From Myxococcus eversor (GTDB lineage: Bacteria > Myxococcota > Myxococcia > Myxococcales > Myxococcaceae): a DNA stretch of 64,000 nt. Location: contig NZ_JAAIXY010000008.1 of assembly GCF_010894455.1 (NCBI RefSeq), positions 124,001 to 188,000 of the forward strand, in the 5' to 3' direction. The notes beneath the pieces are model-generated. The model searched no databases. It was not told where the DNA came from and worked only from the letters and a program-made list of their open reading frames with translations. Positions 8,756-17,344 of the stretch are shown here, piece by piece. Every line of letters starts with the position of its first letter. Positions within the stretch are counted from its first letter, which is position 1. The position numbers were made by a program, and so were the translations under genes.

Positions 8756-10097
8756 CGGGCATTTCCCAGGGGAAGTGCGTGGCGCCCAGGGCGGGCTTCA
8801 AGTCGAACAGCCACGTCGCCTTCTCGTCGTACTTCGCGAAGAAGGGCTTGCCCACCCACTCCGGCTCCCGGGCCTGGATGAAGTGCAGCATGAAGACCTT
8901 CTCGCCCGCGATTTCCGTCACGCCATCCACGCACACCTTGCCGGGCGTGGCGGACATCGACGGGCCCCGCACGGTGCGCGCCAGGCCGGACACGTTCCGG
9001 TACGCGGTGCGGAAGATGTCGTAGGCGGAGGCGAGCGGCACGGCGAAGTAGTCCTGCGGCCCCGTGTCCCGCTCGACGAACATGTAGTACGGCACCATGC
9101 CGTGGCGCAGGTGCGTGCGCCACATGCGCTCCCACGTGGCCGCGTCGTCGTTGATGGTCCGAATCAATGGCGCCTGGGTGCGAATGATTGCGCCCGTGGA
9201 GCGGATGCGACGCACCGCCTCCTGGACGATATCCGGCACCATCTCGTTGGGATGGGAGAAGTGCGCCATGAAGGCCAGGCTCTTCCCAGAGGCGACCACC
9301 TTCTCGAACAGGCGCAACGTGTCGTCCGCGTCCGGGTCCGTGACGAAGCGCTGCGGCCAGTACGCCAGCGCCTTGGTTCCGATGCGGATGGCCTCCAGGT
9401 GTTCAATCTCCAGGAGCGGCTCGATGTAGCGCGCCAGCACCGCCTCGCTCATCACCATGGGGTCGCCACCGGTGAACAACACGTTGGTGACCTCCGGGTG
9501 CTCGCGGACGTAGTCGACCATGGGGGCGATATCACGCGAGGCGAATTTCAAATCCGCGTCCCCCACGAACTGCGCCCAGCGGAAGCAATACGTGCAGTAG
9601 GCGTGACACGTCTGCCCCTGCTTGGGGAAGAAGAGCACCGTCTCCTGATACTTGTGCTGGAGCCCCGGCAGCGGCTCCTCGTTGGCCAGCTTGGGCACGT
9701 TGAGTTGCATCTGTCCGGCGGGATGCGGGTTGAGGCTCGCGCGGATGTCCCGCACCACGCCCGCCAGCTCCAGGCTGGAAGCTCCCGAACGCATCAGGTC
9801 GACGATGCGCGCCACGTCGGCGGCGGGCAGCATGTCCGCCTGGGGAAACACCAGCCGGTAGATGGGGTCGTCAGGCGCCGCGGACCAGTCGATGAGCTCG
9901 TCCACCACGTACGTGTTGACGCGGAAGGGGAGCACCTGGGCCACCGCCCGCACCGCGAGCCTTTCGTCCGGCGACAGGCGTGCCCTCGCCGTCAGCTCGT
10001 CCAGGTTCCTGTGGGTATAGGCACGGTACCGCTGTCCCAGGGACAGGGGCCGCACCGCGTTGGATGTAGCGCTCACGCGGTTCCTCGCTTCGGGCAT
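8739..10097 (-). CDS. KamA-family radical SAM aminomutase (lysine 2,3-aminomutase-like)
   Basis: A 452-residue protein. The radical-SAM cluster motif is CHAYCTYC (C164, C168, C171), followed by FTGGDPMV, which matches the GGEP-type SAM-binding loop. The C-terminal TPGKVCVDG resembles the PLP-lysine segment of lysine 2,3-aminomutases. The expected reaction is 1,2-amino migration on an alpha-amino acid (L-lysine to L-beta-lysine, or a related substrate). The ATG at 10097 is chosen for a GGAGGG element seven bases upstream; the frame stays open to 10349 without a better start. It stands alone and converges on the 5.2-8.8 kb operon, so co-transcription is excluded. Confidence 0.88.
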   Translation of the reverse strand: MPEARNRVSATSNAVRPLSLGQRYRAYTHRNLDELTARARLSPDERLAVRAVAQVLPFRVNTYVVDELIDWSAAPDDPIYRLVFPQADMLPAADVARIVDLMRSGASSLELAGVVRDIRASLNPHPAGQMQLNVPKLANEEPLPGLQHKYQETVLFFPKQGQTCHAYCTYCFRWAQFVGDADLKFASRDIAPMVDYVREHPEVTNVLFTGGDPMVMSEAVLARYIEPLLEIEHLEAIRIGTKALAYWPQRFVTDPDADDTLRLFEKVVASGKSLAFMAHFSHPNEMVPDIVQEAVRRIRSTGAIIRTQAPLIRTINDDAATWERMWRTHLRHGMVPYYMFVERDTGPQDYFAVPLASAYDIFRTAYRNVSGLARTVRGPSMSATPGKVCVDGVTEIAGEKVFMLHFIQAREPEWVGKPFFAKYDEKATWLFDLKPALGATHFPWEMPVNLPG

Positions 10098-10400
10098 GGC
10101 AGGGCCCTCCGCGATGGCTCCGCGGACATGGCCCTGGAGGGAGTGGGGCTGTCGGTAACCAGACGTGCCGTTTGACCACCAAATAGGTGGTCTTTCGGGG
10201 TAACACACGGCACGTGGACCTGTCACCCCGCCAGAGCGAAGAAACGTCACGGGCGCTGCCGGGTGAGAGGAGACCCTTGCGGAGTGTCCGGGTGCCAGAC
10301 ATGGGCTGCCTCGGGAAATGCGCGCGTCCATGACGCCCCGCGCAGTCACCCATCGTCTGTGTTTGTTATTGTGGACCCCCCCTTTTCCAAGGAGCCGTCC
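10098..10400. promoter_or_regulatory. Divergent intergenic region with inverted repeat at 10174-10192
   Basis: This 303-base gap separates the aminomutase (minus) from the Cys-repeat lipoprotein (plus). It carries a perfect 7-bp inverted repeat, GACCACC (10174-10180) and GGTGGTC (10186-10192), with loop aaata, 77 bases upstream of the aminomutase start. It could be an operator or, in the aminomutase leader, a hairpin. The poly-C and TTTTCC stretch just before 10401 contains the AAGGAG ribosome site of the lipoprotein. No gene is visible. Confidence 0.55.
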
Positions 10401-10958
10401 ATGAAGTCTCGTCTGTTGGTCGTCGTGGGTAGCCTGGCGCTGGGACTCTTCTCCGCGTGTGGCGCGTCATCGCCCGACTCCCGCGTGGCGGAGCCGGGAC
10501 AGGTGGAGGCCGGGCTGGAGCAGTGCCCGTGCGGGGGCACCTGGCCGTCGTGCGAGGTCTGCGCCTACATCTGCGGCGACAACTTCTGTGACACCGCTCA
10601 CGGGGAGAGCAGCTCCACCTGTCCCGAGGACTGCGCCTCGGCGCCCTTCTGTGGTGACGGCCTCTGCAACAACGGGGAGAACCAGTGGTCGTGTCCCGCC
10701 GACTGCGCGCCGACGCCCTTCTGTGGCGATGCCATCTGCAACAACGGGGAGACCAGCGTGTCGTGTCCTGGCGACTGCGGCAGCCCTTCCTGCGGGAACA
10801 GCGTCTGCGACATCGGTGAGCATGCGTGGTCCTGCCCCATCGACTGCCCCAACACGCCCCCGTGCGGTGACTTCATCTGCTCCGCGGGCGAGCCGACGTG
10901 GTGCCCACAGGACTGCCCGCCCATGTGCCCGTCGTGCCCGCAGGAGCCCCAGGGCTGA
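10401..10958 (+). CDS. Cys-rich repeat lipoprotein (CGDxxCxxGE repeats)
   Basis: A 185-residue lipoprotein: lipobox FSAC, AAGGAG site six bases before the ATG. After a short spacer there are about five tandem ~30-residue units of the pattern CGDGLCNNGE followed by SCPxDC, each with four cysteines that would form disulfides in the periplasm or on the surface, and with acidic loops that could bind calcium. The unit is common in myxobacterial secreted proteins. Function unknown; probable structural or adhesive surface protein. It is monocistronic, with a hairpin terminator downstream. Confidence 0.85.
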   Translation: MKSRLLVVVGSLALGLFSACGASSPDSRVAEPGQVEAGLEQCPCGGTWPSCEVCAYICGDNFCDTAHGESSSTCPEDCASAPFCGDGLCNNGENQWSCPADCAPTPFCGDAICNNGETSVSCPGDCGSPSCGNSVCDIGEHAWSCPIDCPNTPPCGDFICSAGEPTWCPQDCPPMCPSCPQEPQG

Positions 10959-10987
10959 AGGGCTGACCTCCCCTGAGTGACAACCCG

Positions 10988-11027
10988 CCGTGCCCCGAGT
11001 GCGTCCGGGCACGGTGGGGCGGATTTT
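10988..11027 (+). terminator. Hairpin with T-rich tail
   Basis: Stem CCGTGCCC (10988-10995) pairs with GGGCACGG (11007-11014); a TTTTCTT run follows at 11024. It lies 30 bases after the lipoprotein stop codon. Confidence 0.65.
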
Positions 11028-11093
11028 CTTGGGACGGCGACGTCGTGGCGGCCTCTAGAGTGTGAGGCTCCCGTCCGCAGCCCGTGAGCCTCC

Positions 11094-11708
11094 ATGAACG
11101 CTCCTCGCCGTCACGCCTCCCCGCTGACCCCCGTGGCCCCGCCGCCCGCCGCCTCGGGGCCTGGTGCTTCGGGTGCCCTCGAATGGCTCGCGAGGTTCGC
11201 GGGCATGGTGGTCGCGTGGGTGGGGGGCGCTGGCGCGGCGTTCGGGGTGACGGGGCTGGCGGTGGGCGTGGTGAGAATCGTTTCACCGGAGGAAGGGAAG
11301 AAAGCCTCGGATGGGTGGTTGATCCTGGCGATGGCGGGCGTGCTCGTGGGTGTGGGCGTCTTCCTGTGGAAGAAGGGCATGGCGCCGTCCCGAATGGCCC
11401 GGCGCCGGGAGCAACTGCGTGGCTTCATCCGAGCACAGGTCCGGCTTCGCGCGAGCGACGCGGCCGCACACCTCAAGATGCCCGAGGACGAGGCGGCCGC
11501 GCTGCTCACCGCGCTCATCGCCCGTCACGAGGTGGACCTCGTCTATCTCTCGGAGTCGCGCGAGTACGTCCACCGGGACGCGCTGGAGCGGGGGCAGGGG
11601 GTCGCCCGCCGGTGTCCGTCGTGTGATGCCCCGGTGGGCGCGGACAATGTTCTTCCAGGCGACAAGCTCGCCTGCTCCTACTGCGCGGCCCCCATCAGGG
11701 TGGCCTAG
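11094..11708 (+). CDS. Membrane protein with winged-helix-like middle and C-terminal zinc ribbon
   Basis: A 204-residue protein of no recognised family. Two hydrophobic helices (about 33-62 and 74-92) anchor it in the inner membrane. A basic segment is followed by a ~50-residue alpha-helical stretch (LRGFIRAQ...HLKMPEDEAAALLTALIARHEVDL) with the look of a winged-helix/PCI-like module, and then by a zinc ribbon with two CxxC pairs (C174/C177 and C194/C197). The cytoplasmic domain therefore probably binds nucleic acid or a protein partner. It stands alone between two terminated genes. Confidence 0.75.
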   Translation: MNAPRRHASPLTPVAPPPAASGPGASGALEWLARFAGMVVAWVGGAGAAFGVTGLAVGVVRIVSPEEGKKASDGWLILAMAGVLVGVGVFLWKKGMAPSRMARRREQLRGFIRAQVRLRASDAAAHLKMPEDEAAALLTALIARHEVDLVYLSESREYVHRDALERGQGVARRCPSCDAPVGADNVLPGDKLACSYCAAPIRVA

Positions 11709-11799
11709 AAGTCGCCCGCACGTTCTCGCAATCGATGGTCGCAGCTCGCCGTAAGGGTCGGCGTCCTTCGACGCATGGCCAGGTCCCTGGGAGGGGTCG

Positions 11800-13236
11800 A
11801 TGAAAAGAGTATTTGGAGCGCTCACAGCCGCCGCGTTCCTCGGGTGCGCGGCCTCACATGAAGCCCAGAAGCCAGAAGCCCCACCCCCGGCCCCCGCCGA
11901 GGCGACGCCGGTGGCCGCGGCCCCGGCCGAGACGCCGAAGCTCCAGGTGCCGGTGGACTACTTCAAGCTCGACAACGGCTTGAAGGTGGTGCTCTCGCGA
12001 GACACCACGGCGCCCAAGACGGCGATTGGCGTCTATTACAACATCGGCTTTCGCATCGAGCCCAGGAACCGCACCGGCTTCGCGCACCTGTTCGAGCACA
12101 TGATGTTCCAGGGCTCGACGAACCTGGGGAAGATGGAGTTCATCCGCCTCATCCAGAAGAACGGCGGCATCCTCAACGGCTCCACCCGCTTCGACTTCAC
12201 CAACTACTTCGAGATTGTCCCCTCCAACGCGCTGGAGACGATGCTCTGGGCGGAGGCCGACCGGATGCGCGGCCTGGAGGTGACGAAGGAGAATCTCAAG
12301 AACCAGCAGGGCGTGGTGGCCAACGAGGTGAAGGTCAACGTCCTCAACCAGCCCTATGGCGGCTTCCCGTGGCTGGACATGCCGCAGGTGGCGAACACCA
12401 ACTGGTACAACGCGCACAACTTCTACGGCGACCTCAAGGATTTGGAGGCCGCGACGCTCGCGGACGTGAAGTCGTTCTTCAAGACGTACTACGCGCCGAG
12501 CAACGCCGTGCTGGTGGTGGTGGGCGACTTCGAGCCGGAGCAGGTGAAGGGCTGGGTGAAGCAGTACTTCGGGCCGCTGCCCACGGTGGCGCAGCCCCAG
12601 AAGCCGGACATCTCCGAGCCGCGCCAGGAGAAGGAGAAGCGCCACGACAAGAAGGACCCGCTGGCCGAGCGTCCCGCGCTCGCGGTGGGCTACCACATGC
12701 CCGCGGTGGGCACGCCCGAGTACTACGCCATGGCGCTGGTGGACGAGGTGCTGCTCAAGGGCAACGACAGCGCGCTCTACCAGCAGCTCGTGCAGAAGAA
12801 GGGCCTCGCCGGTGAGCTGAATGGCGGGGTGAACGAGCTGGGCAACCAGTGGAACTACAACGGCCCCATGCAGTGGACCGCCTATCTGTTCCATGACGCG
12901 AGCACGTCGACGGAGACGATTCTCCAGGAGTTCGACGGGGTGGTGACGCAGCTTCAAGAGAAGCCCATCGACGCGGCGACGCTGGCGCGGGCGCGGGTGA
13001 AGGCGCGCTCTCGGCTGTATGAGCACGTGGAGGCGTTCCTCGGCTTCGGCCGCGCGGACCTGCTGGCCTCCTTCGCGCTCTTCTTCGACGACCCGGAGCG
13101 CATCAACCGGCTCGAGGATGAGCTGATGAAGGTGTCACCGGAGCTCATCCAGAAGACGGCGCGCGAGTACCTGCGCCGTGAGAACCGCACGGTGCTCACG
13201 GTGACTCCCGCCCCCACCAAGGCCCAGGCCCGCTGA
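11800..13236 (+). CDS. M16 zinc metalloprotease, catalytic subunit (lipoprotein)
   Basis: A 478-residue pitrilysin/processing-peptidase-family enzyme. Lipobox FLGC (Cys16) then an Ala/Pro spacer. The inverted zinc motif HLFEH (H96, E99, H100) and distal Glu E176 (VVANEVK) are intact, so it should be active. The usual C-terminal M16 domain follows. Active M16 proteins of this size pair with an inactive homologue, which here is the next gene (13 bases downstream). Probably degrades peptides in the periplasm or at the outer membrane. Confidence 0.92.
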   Translation: MKRVFGALTAAAFLGCAASHEAQKPEAPPPAPAEATPVAAAPAETPKLQVPVDYFKLDNGLKVVLSRDTTAPKTAIGVYYNIGFRIEPRNRTGFAHLFEHMMFQGSTNLGKMEFIRLIQKNGGILNGSTRFDFTNYFEIVPSNALETMLWAEADRMRGLEVTKENLKNQQGVVANEVKVNVLNQPYGGFPWLDMPQVANTNWYNAHNFYGDLKDLEAATLADVKSFFKTYYAPSNAVLVVVGDFEPEQVKGWVKQYFGPLPTVAQPQKPDISEPRQEKEKRHDKKDPLAERPALAVGYHMPAVGTPEYYAMALVDEVLLKGNDSALYQQLVQKKGLAGELNGGVNELGNQWNYNGPMQWTAYLFHDASTSTETILQEFDGVVTQLQEKPIDAATLARARVKARSRLYEHVEAFLGFGRADLLASFALFFDDPERINRLEDELMKVSPELIQKTAREYLRRENRTVLTVTPAPTKAQAR

Positions 13237-13249
13237 GGACATGCGACCC

Positions 13250-14659
13250 ATGAACACGCGCTCACTTCGCAGTCGTCTCGTCGCTCCCGCGCTGATGGTG
13301 CTCGGGCTTCTCAACGCGCCCGCCCTCGCCGCCGCTCCCGTCAAGCAGGCGCCTCCGGCTCCCGCGGCGCCCGTGCCCTTCAAGGTCCCGGTCCGCACCG
13401 AGTTCAAGCTCGACAACGGGCTGGAGGTCTCCCTGCTGCCTTATGGAGACATGCCGAAGGTCGCCATCCAGCTCGCCATCGACACGGGCAACATCCACGA
13501 GAAGGCCAACGAGGTCTGGCTCGCGGACCTGACGGGCAAGCTGTTGGTGGAGGGCACGACGACGCGCTCCGCCGAGCAGGTGGCGCAGACGGCCGCCGGC
13601 CTGGGTGGACAGCTCAACGTCGGAACCACGCCGGACCAGACCTTCGTCGGCCTGGAGGTGCTCTCCGAGTCGGCGCCCCAGGCGGTGGCGCTCATCGCGG
13701 ACGTCATCCAGAACCCGGCCTTCCCCCCGTCGGAGGTGGAGCGGGTGAAGGCGAACCTGCTGCGTGACGTGGCCATCTTCCGGAGCCAGCCGCAGACGCT
13801 CGCCGACGAGCTGCTGGCGAAGTCCGTCTATGGCGACCATCCCTATGGCCGCCTCTTCCCGACGGAGGAGATGCTGAAGGGCTACACGCGAGAGGGCGTG
13901 CGCGCGTACTACGACGCGAACATCGGCGCGACCCGCTCCCGGCTGTACATCGTCGGCCGGTTCGACGCGGCCTCGGTGGAGAAGGCGGTGCGCGAGGCGT
14001 TCTCCGGCTGGAAGCCGGGCCCCGCGCGAGTCGAGAACCCGCCGACGCAGCAGGTGGCGAAGTCGGTGCAGTACCTGGACCGGCCCGGCGCGGTGCAGTC
14101 CACGGTGCGCGTCGCGGTGAAGGCGCTGCCGCCCACGAGCCCCGACTACGTCCAGCAGGAGGTGATGAACACGCTGCTGGGGGGCTACTTCAGCTCGCGC
14201 ATCACCGCGAACATCCGCGAGAAGAAGGGCTATTCGTACTCGCCCTACAGCACGGTCTCCGTGCACGTGGGGGATGCGTCCTGGGTGCAGAACGCGGACG
14301 TGACGACGGCCGTCACCGGGGAGTCGCTCAAGGAGGTGCTCAAGGAGGTGGACACGCTGCGCAGGACGCCGCCTTCCGCCGAGGAGCTGCGCGAGGTGCA
14401 GAACTACCTGGCGGGGGTCTTCCTGCTCCAGAACTCGTCGCGCAACGGCATCATCGGCAAGCTGCGCTTCGTGGACCTCCACGGGCTGCCGGACTCGTAC
14501 CTGCGCGACTACGTGCAGACGGTGATGGCCGTCACTCCCGAGCAGGTGCGGCAGATGGCCACGAGGTCGCTCTCGCGTGAGGCGATGACCATCGTGGTGG
14601 TGGGCGACCTGAAGGTCGTCAAGCCGCAGCTCAAGGTGCTGCCGCCGCCGGCTCGCTGA
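13250..14659 (+). CDS. M16 peptidase family protein, non-catalytic partner
   Basis: A 469-residue M16 homologue with a Sec signal peptide (basic start, hydrophobic core, ALAAA cleavage region). At the position of the zinc motif it reads LADLTGKLL, so the HxxEH residues are lost while the R/Y substrate-binding region near the C-terminal half (GYFSSRITANIREKKGYSY) is kept. This is the normal division of labour in heterodimeric M16 peptidases. The ATG at 13250 is preferred over that at 13241 because GAGG lies 11 rather than two bases upstream. Co-transcribed with the catalytic subunit; a hairpin follows. Confidence 0.9.
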   Translation: MNTRSLRSRLVAPALMVLGLLNAPALAAAPVKQAPPAPAAPVPFKVPVRTEFKLDNGLEVSLLPYGDMPKVAIQLAIDTGNIHEKANEVWLADLTGKLLVEGTTTRSAEQVAQTAAGLGGQLNVGTTPDQTFVGLEVLSESAPQAVALIADVIQNPAFPPSEVERVKANLLRDVAIFRSQPQTLADELLAKSVYGDHPYGRLFPTEEMLKGYTREGVRAYYDANIGATRSRLYIVGRFDAASVEKAVREAFSGWKPGPARVENPPTQQVAKSVQYLDRPGAVQSTVRVAVKALPPTSPDYVQQEVMNTLLGGYFSSRITANIREKKGYSYSPYSTVSVHVGDASWVQNADVTTAVTGESLKEVLKEVDTLRRTPPSAEELREVQNYLAGVFLLQNSSRNGIIGKLRFVDLHGLPDSYLRDYVQTVMAVTPEQVRQMATRSLSREAMTIVVVGDLKVVKPQLKVLPPPAR

Positions 14660-14672
14660 GTCGAACCGCCTG

Positions 14673-14700
14673 GGGCGGAGGCTGGCTGTCGCCTCCGCCC
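14673..14700 (+). terminator. 10-bp hairpin after the M16 pair
   Basis: GGGCGGAGGC (14673-14682) pairs perfectly with GCCTCCGCCC (14691-14700), eight-base loop, 13 bases after the stop codon. No U-tract. Confidence 0.55.
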
Positions 14701-14745
14701 TGGTCGCCTTGGGCGCGTCATTCCCCAGGGCTATATGCTTCAGGC

Positions 14746-15273
14746 ATGAGTGAGCACGAGCCCCGAGTCATCGTCGCGCGGAAGTTGTCGCCGGAAGGCT
14801 TCGCCCCGTTTGGTGACGTGGTCTCCGCGGGGCTGGCGCCGGGGGCGTCGGCGAATCAGGGCACGGCGGTGCGGTTCGACTGGTCGGCGCGGCTGGAGAA
14901 CGGGCGGGAGTCGGCGAAGCCGAACCTCGCGGTGTTCCGCTCGGTGCCCCAGGGGCTGCCCTTCACGGTGAAGCTGCTGGAGCACCATCCGCATTCGAGC
15001 CAGGCGTTCCTGCCCATGCGCTGCGAGCGGTACCTGGTGTGTGTCGCGCCGGGGCTGCCCGAGGGAGGCCCGGACGTGGAGAAGCTGGAGGCCTTCGTGT
15101 GTGGGCCGGGGGAGGGCGTGAACTACCACCGGGGCGTGTGGCACCACCCCATCATCGCGTTGGACTCCCCGGCGGAGTTCGCGATGCTGGCCTGGGAGGA
15201 TGGGAGCGCGGGGGACTGCGTGGTGCGTCAGTTCGCCGAGGCGTCGAGGGTGCGCGTCCAGGTCGACGACTGA
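14746..15273 (+). CDS. allA: Ureidoglycolate lyase (AllA family)
   Basis: A 175-residue cupin-like protein of the AllA family, which releases urea from ureidoglycolate to give glyoxylate in purine/allantoin breakdown. Recognisable features are the N-terminal EGFAPFGDVV, FDWSARLENGRES, LEHHPHSSQAFLPM and the C-terminal GVWHHPIIAL active-site segment. No other allantoin genes are near. It lies 45 bases before a FAD dehydrogenase gene on the same strand, so the two may be one transcript. Confidence 0.85.
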   Translation: MSEHEPRVIVARKLSPEGFAPFGDVVSAGLAPGASANQGTAVRFDWSARLENGRESAKPNLAVFRSVPQGLPFTVKLLEHHPHSSQAFLPMRCERYLVCVAPGLPEGGPDVEKLEAFVCGPGEGVNYHRGVWHHPIIALDSPAEFAMLAWEDGSAGDCVVRQFAEASRVRVQVDD

Positions 15274-15318
15274 GGCTATCATCCGGCCTCCGTTGGTTTT
15301 GGACCTGGGAGGCTCCGG

Positions 15319-16974
15319 ATGGGACAGCAGGCGGATGTCATCGTCGTGGGTGGTGGGCTCGCGGGGCTCGTCGCGGCGACGGAGCTCGCGGACGCGGGCA
15401 AGCGCGTCACGGTGGTGGACCAGGAGGGCGAGCAGAACCTGGGAGGACAGGCGTTCTGGTCCTTCGGCGGGTTGTTCCTGGTGGACTCGCCGGAGCAGCG
15501 GCGGATGGGCATCAAGGACTCGCATGCGCTGGCGCTCGAGGACTGGATGGGCACGGCGGGGTTCGACCGCGAGGAGGACCACTGGCCCCGGAAGTGGGCG
15601 GAGGCCTTCGTCGACTTCGCGGCGACGGAGATGCGCCCGTGGCTGCACGCGCAGGGCATGCGTTGGTTCCCGGTGGTGGGCTGGGCCGAGCGCGGTGGCT
15701 ACGGCGCGGTGGGGCATGGCAACTCGGTGCCTCGCTTCCACGTGACGTGGGGGACGGGGCCGGGGGTGCTGGCGCCCTTCATCCGGCGGGCGCAGGCGGC
15801 GCGGGAGAAGGGGACGCTGACGTTCCTGTTCCGGCACCAGGTGGACGAGCTGCTCGTCGAGGCGGGGGCGGTGGTGGGGGTGCGAGGGAAGAAGCTGGTG
15901 CCCTCGGAGGTGGAGCGTGGGGTGAGCAGCCCGCGGGAGACGGCGGGGGACTTCGAGCTGCGAGGCTCGGCGGTGGTCGTGACGTCGGGAGGCATTGGCG
16001 GCAACCACGAGCTGGTGCGCAAGAGCTGGCCCGAGCGCATGGGGCCCGCGCCGAAGTTCATGGTGCAGGGTGTTCCGGCGCACGTGGATGGGCGGATGAT
16101 TGCGATTACGGAGGCGGCGGGTGGACGGCTCATCAACCGCGACCGCATGTGGCATTACACGGAGGGGTTGAGGAACTGGAACCCCATCTGGCCTCGGCAC
16201 GGCATCCGGATTCTCCCGGGGCCCAGCTCGCTGTGGCTGGATGCGACGGGCAAGCGCTTGCCTCCGCCGTTGTATCCGGGCTTCGACACGCTGGGGACGC
16301 TCGAGCACATTTTGAAGACGGGGTATGAGTATTCGTGGTTCGTGTTGAACCAGTGGATTCTGAAGAAGGAGTTCGCGCTCTCGGGGTCCGAGCAGAACCC
16401 GGACCTGACGGGCAAGGATTGGAAGGGCGTGCTCAACCGGGCGGTGGGGAAGAAGGCGATGGGGCCGGTGGAGGCGTTCAAGGAGCACGGCGCGGACTTC
16501 GTCGTCGCGAATGACCTGCGAACGTTGGTGGAGGGGATGAACGCGAAGACGGAGAAGCAGGTGCTCGACTTCGCGACGGTGGAGCGCGAGGTGCTCGCGC
16601 GGGACAGGCAGTTGGACAACCCGTTCGGGAAGGATTTGCAGATTGCGGCGATTCGACAGGCGCGCGGGTACCGTGGAGACCAGTTGGTGCGCACGGCGAA
16701 GCTGCACCGCATCCTGGACCCGAAGGCGGGGCCGCTCATCGGCGTGAAGCTGAACGTGCTGACGCGCAAGACGCTGGGAGGGTTCGAGACGGACCTGTCA
16801 GGCCGGGTGTTCGGGGCGCAGGGACAGGTGATTCCCGGGCTCTACGCGGCCGGCGAGGTGGCCGGGTTCGGTGGAGGAGGGGTGCACGGGTACAGGGCGC
16901 TGGAGGGCACGTTCCTGGGTGGGTGCATCTTCTCGGGGCGCGCGGCGGGTCGGGCGCTGGTGAAGGCTGTGTAG
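15319..16974 (+). CDS. FAD-binding dehydrogenase (fumarate reductase / ketosteroid dehydrogenase-like)
   Basis: A 551-residue flavoprotein with an N-terminal Rossmann motif VIVVGGGLAGLVAATELA and the C-terminal FAD-binding signature AAGEVAGFGGGGVHGYRALEG. It belongs to the succinate dehydrogenase/fumarate reductase flavoprotein superfamily and is similar in length to a widespread group simply called FAD-binding dehydrogenase. The substrate is unknown. GGAGGCTCCGG precedes the ATG. It ends 8 bases before a strong hairpin. Confidence 0.88.
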   Translation: MGQQADVIVVGGGLAGLVAATELADAGKRVTVVDQEGEQNLGGQAFWSFGGLFLVDSPEQRRMGIKDSHALALEDWMGTAGFDREEDHWPRKWAEAFVDFAATEMRPWLHAQGMRWFPVVGWAERGGYGAVGHGNSVPRFHVTWGTGPGVLAPFIRRAQAAREKGTLTFLFRHQVDELLVEAGAVVGVRGKKLVPSEVERGVSSPRETAGDFELRGSAVVVTSGGIGGNHELVRKSWPERMGPAPKFMVQGVPAHVDGRMIAITEAAGGRLINRDRMWHYTEGLRNWNPIWPRHGIRILPGPSSLWLDATGKRLPPPLYPGFDTLGTLEHILKTGYEYSWFVLNQWILKKEFALSGSEQNPDLTGKDWKGVLNRAVGKKAMGPVEAFKEHGADFVVANDLRTLVEGMNAKTEKQVLDFATVEREVLARDRQLDNPFGKDLQIAAIRQARGYRGDQLVRTAKLHRILDPKAGPLIGVKLNVLTRKTLGGFETDLSGRVFGAQGQVIPGLYAAGEVAGFGGGGVHGYRALEGTFLGGCIFSGRAAGRALVKAV

Positions 16975-16982
16975 AGCGTGAG

Positions 16983-17013
16983 AGGCCCGCGGCGGTGGTG
17001 CCGCCGTGGGCCT
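16983..17013. terminator. Bidirectional hairpin
   Basis: AGGCCC and CGGCGG (16983-16995, one bulge) pair with CCGCCG and GGGCCT (17001-17013) around a five-base loop. It lies between the FAD dehydrogenase (plus) and the end of the toxin/immunity cassette (minus, last stop at 17019). Confidence 0.7.
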
Positions 17014-17018
17014 GCGGG

Positions 17019-17289
17019 TCAGGCGGTGTCGTCCGGGAGGAGGGTGCGGAGGAGCTCGTCGTCGTGGCTGAGCGGGCGCCAGCCGGCGGGTGGAGGCGTG
17101 GCGAGGAGGGTTGCCATGATTTGGCGAGCCTGCGCTGAAGTGGTCCTCGCCGAGCATCTCCGCCAACTCGACCAATGGGATGGAGGGGTGTGCGTCGGCG
17201 AATGCAGTGAGCGATGTATCGCCTTGCTCGCGCACGCACGCATACAGAAGCGAAGGCCAGTCGCCCTGCCATGTTGCTTCGCCGCTCAT
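17019..17289 (-). pseudogene. Frameshifted small gene at the end of the toxin cassette
   Basis: Read from the ATG at 17289 (or 17319) the frame gives a sensible start, MSGEATWQGDWPSLLYAC, up to GEDH near 17140, then loses sense into Arg/Pro-rich sequence. In another frame the sequence continues sensibly as QARQIMATLLATPPP and GWRPLSHDDELLRTLLPDD, ending at 17019 just before the terminator. One extra base near 17138-17141, or a larger out-of-frame deletion, explains this. The joined product would be about 90-100 residues. By position, 55 bases after the putative immunity gene, it may be a second immunity or accessory gene. A sequencing error cannot be excluded. Confidence 0.5.
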
Positions 17290-17344
17290 CAGCGCTTTCC
17301 GTGGTGGCGCTTCGGACATACCACCTCAATTCTTCGACTGGGTC

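Noticed and set aside
14740..16707. Long minus-strand open frame (655 codons) opposite the ureidoglycolate lyase and FAD dehydrogenase
   Set aside because: Arg/His/Pro-rich and crosses two well-supported plus-strand genes.
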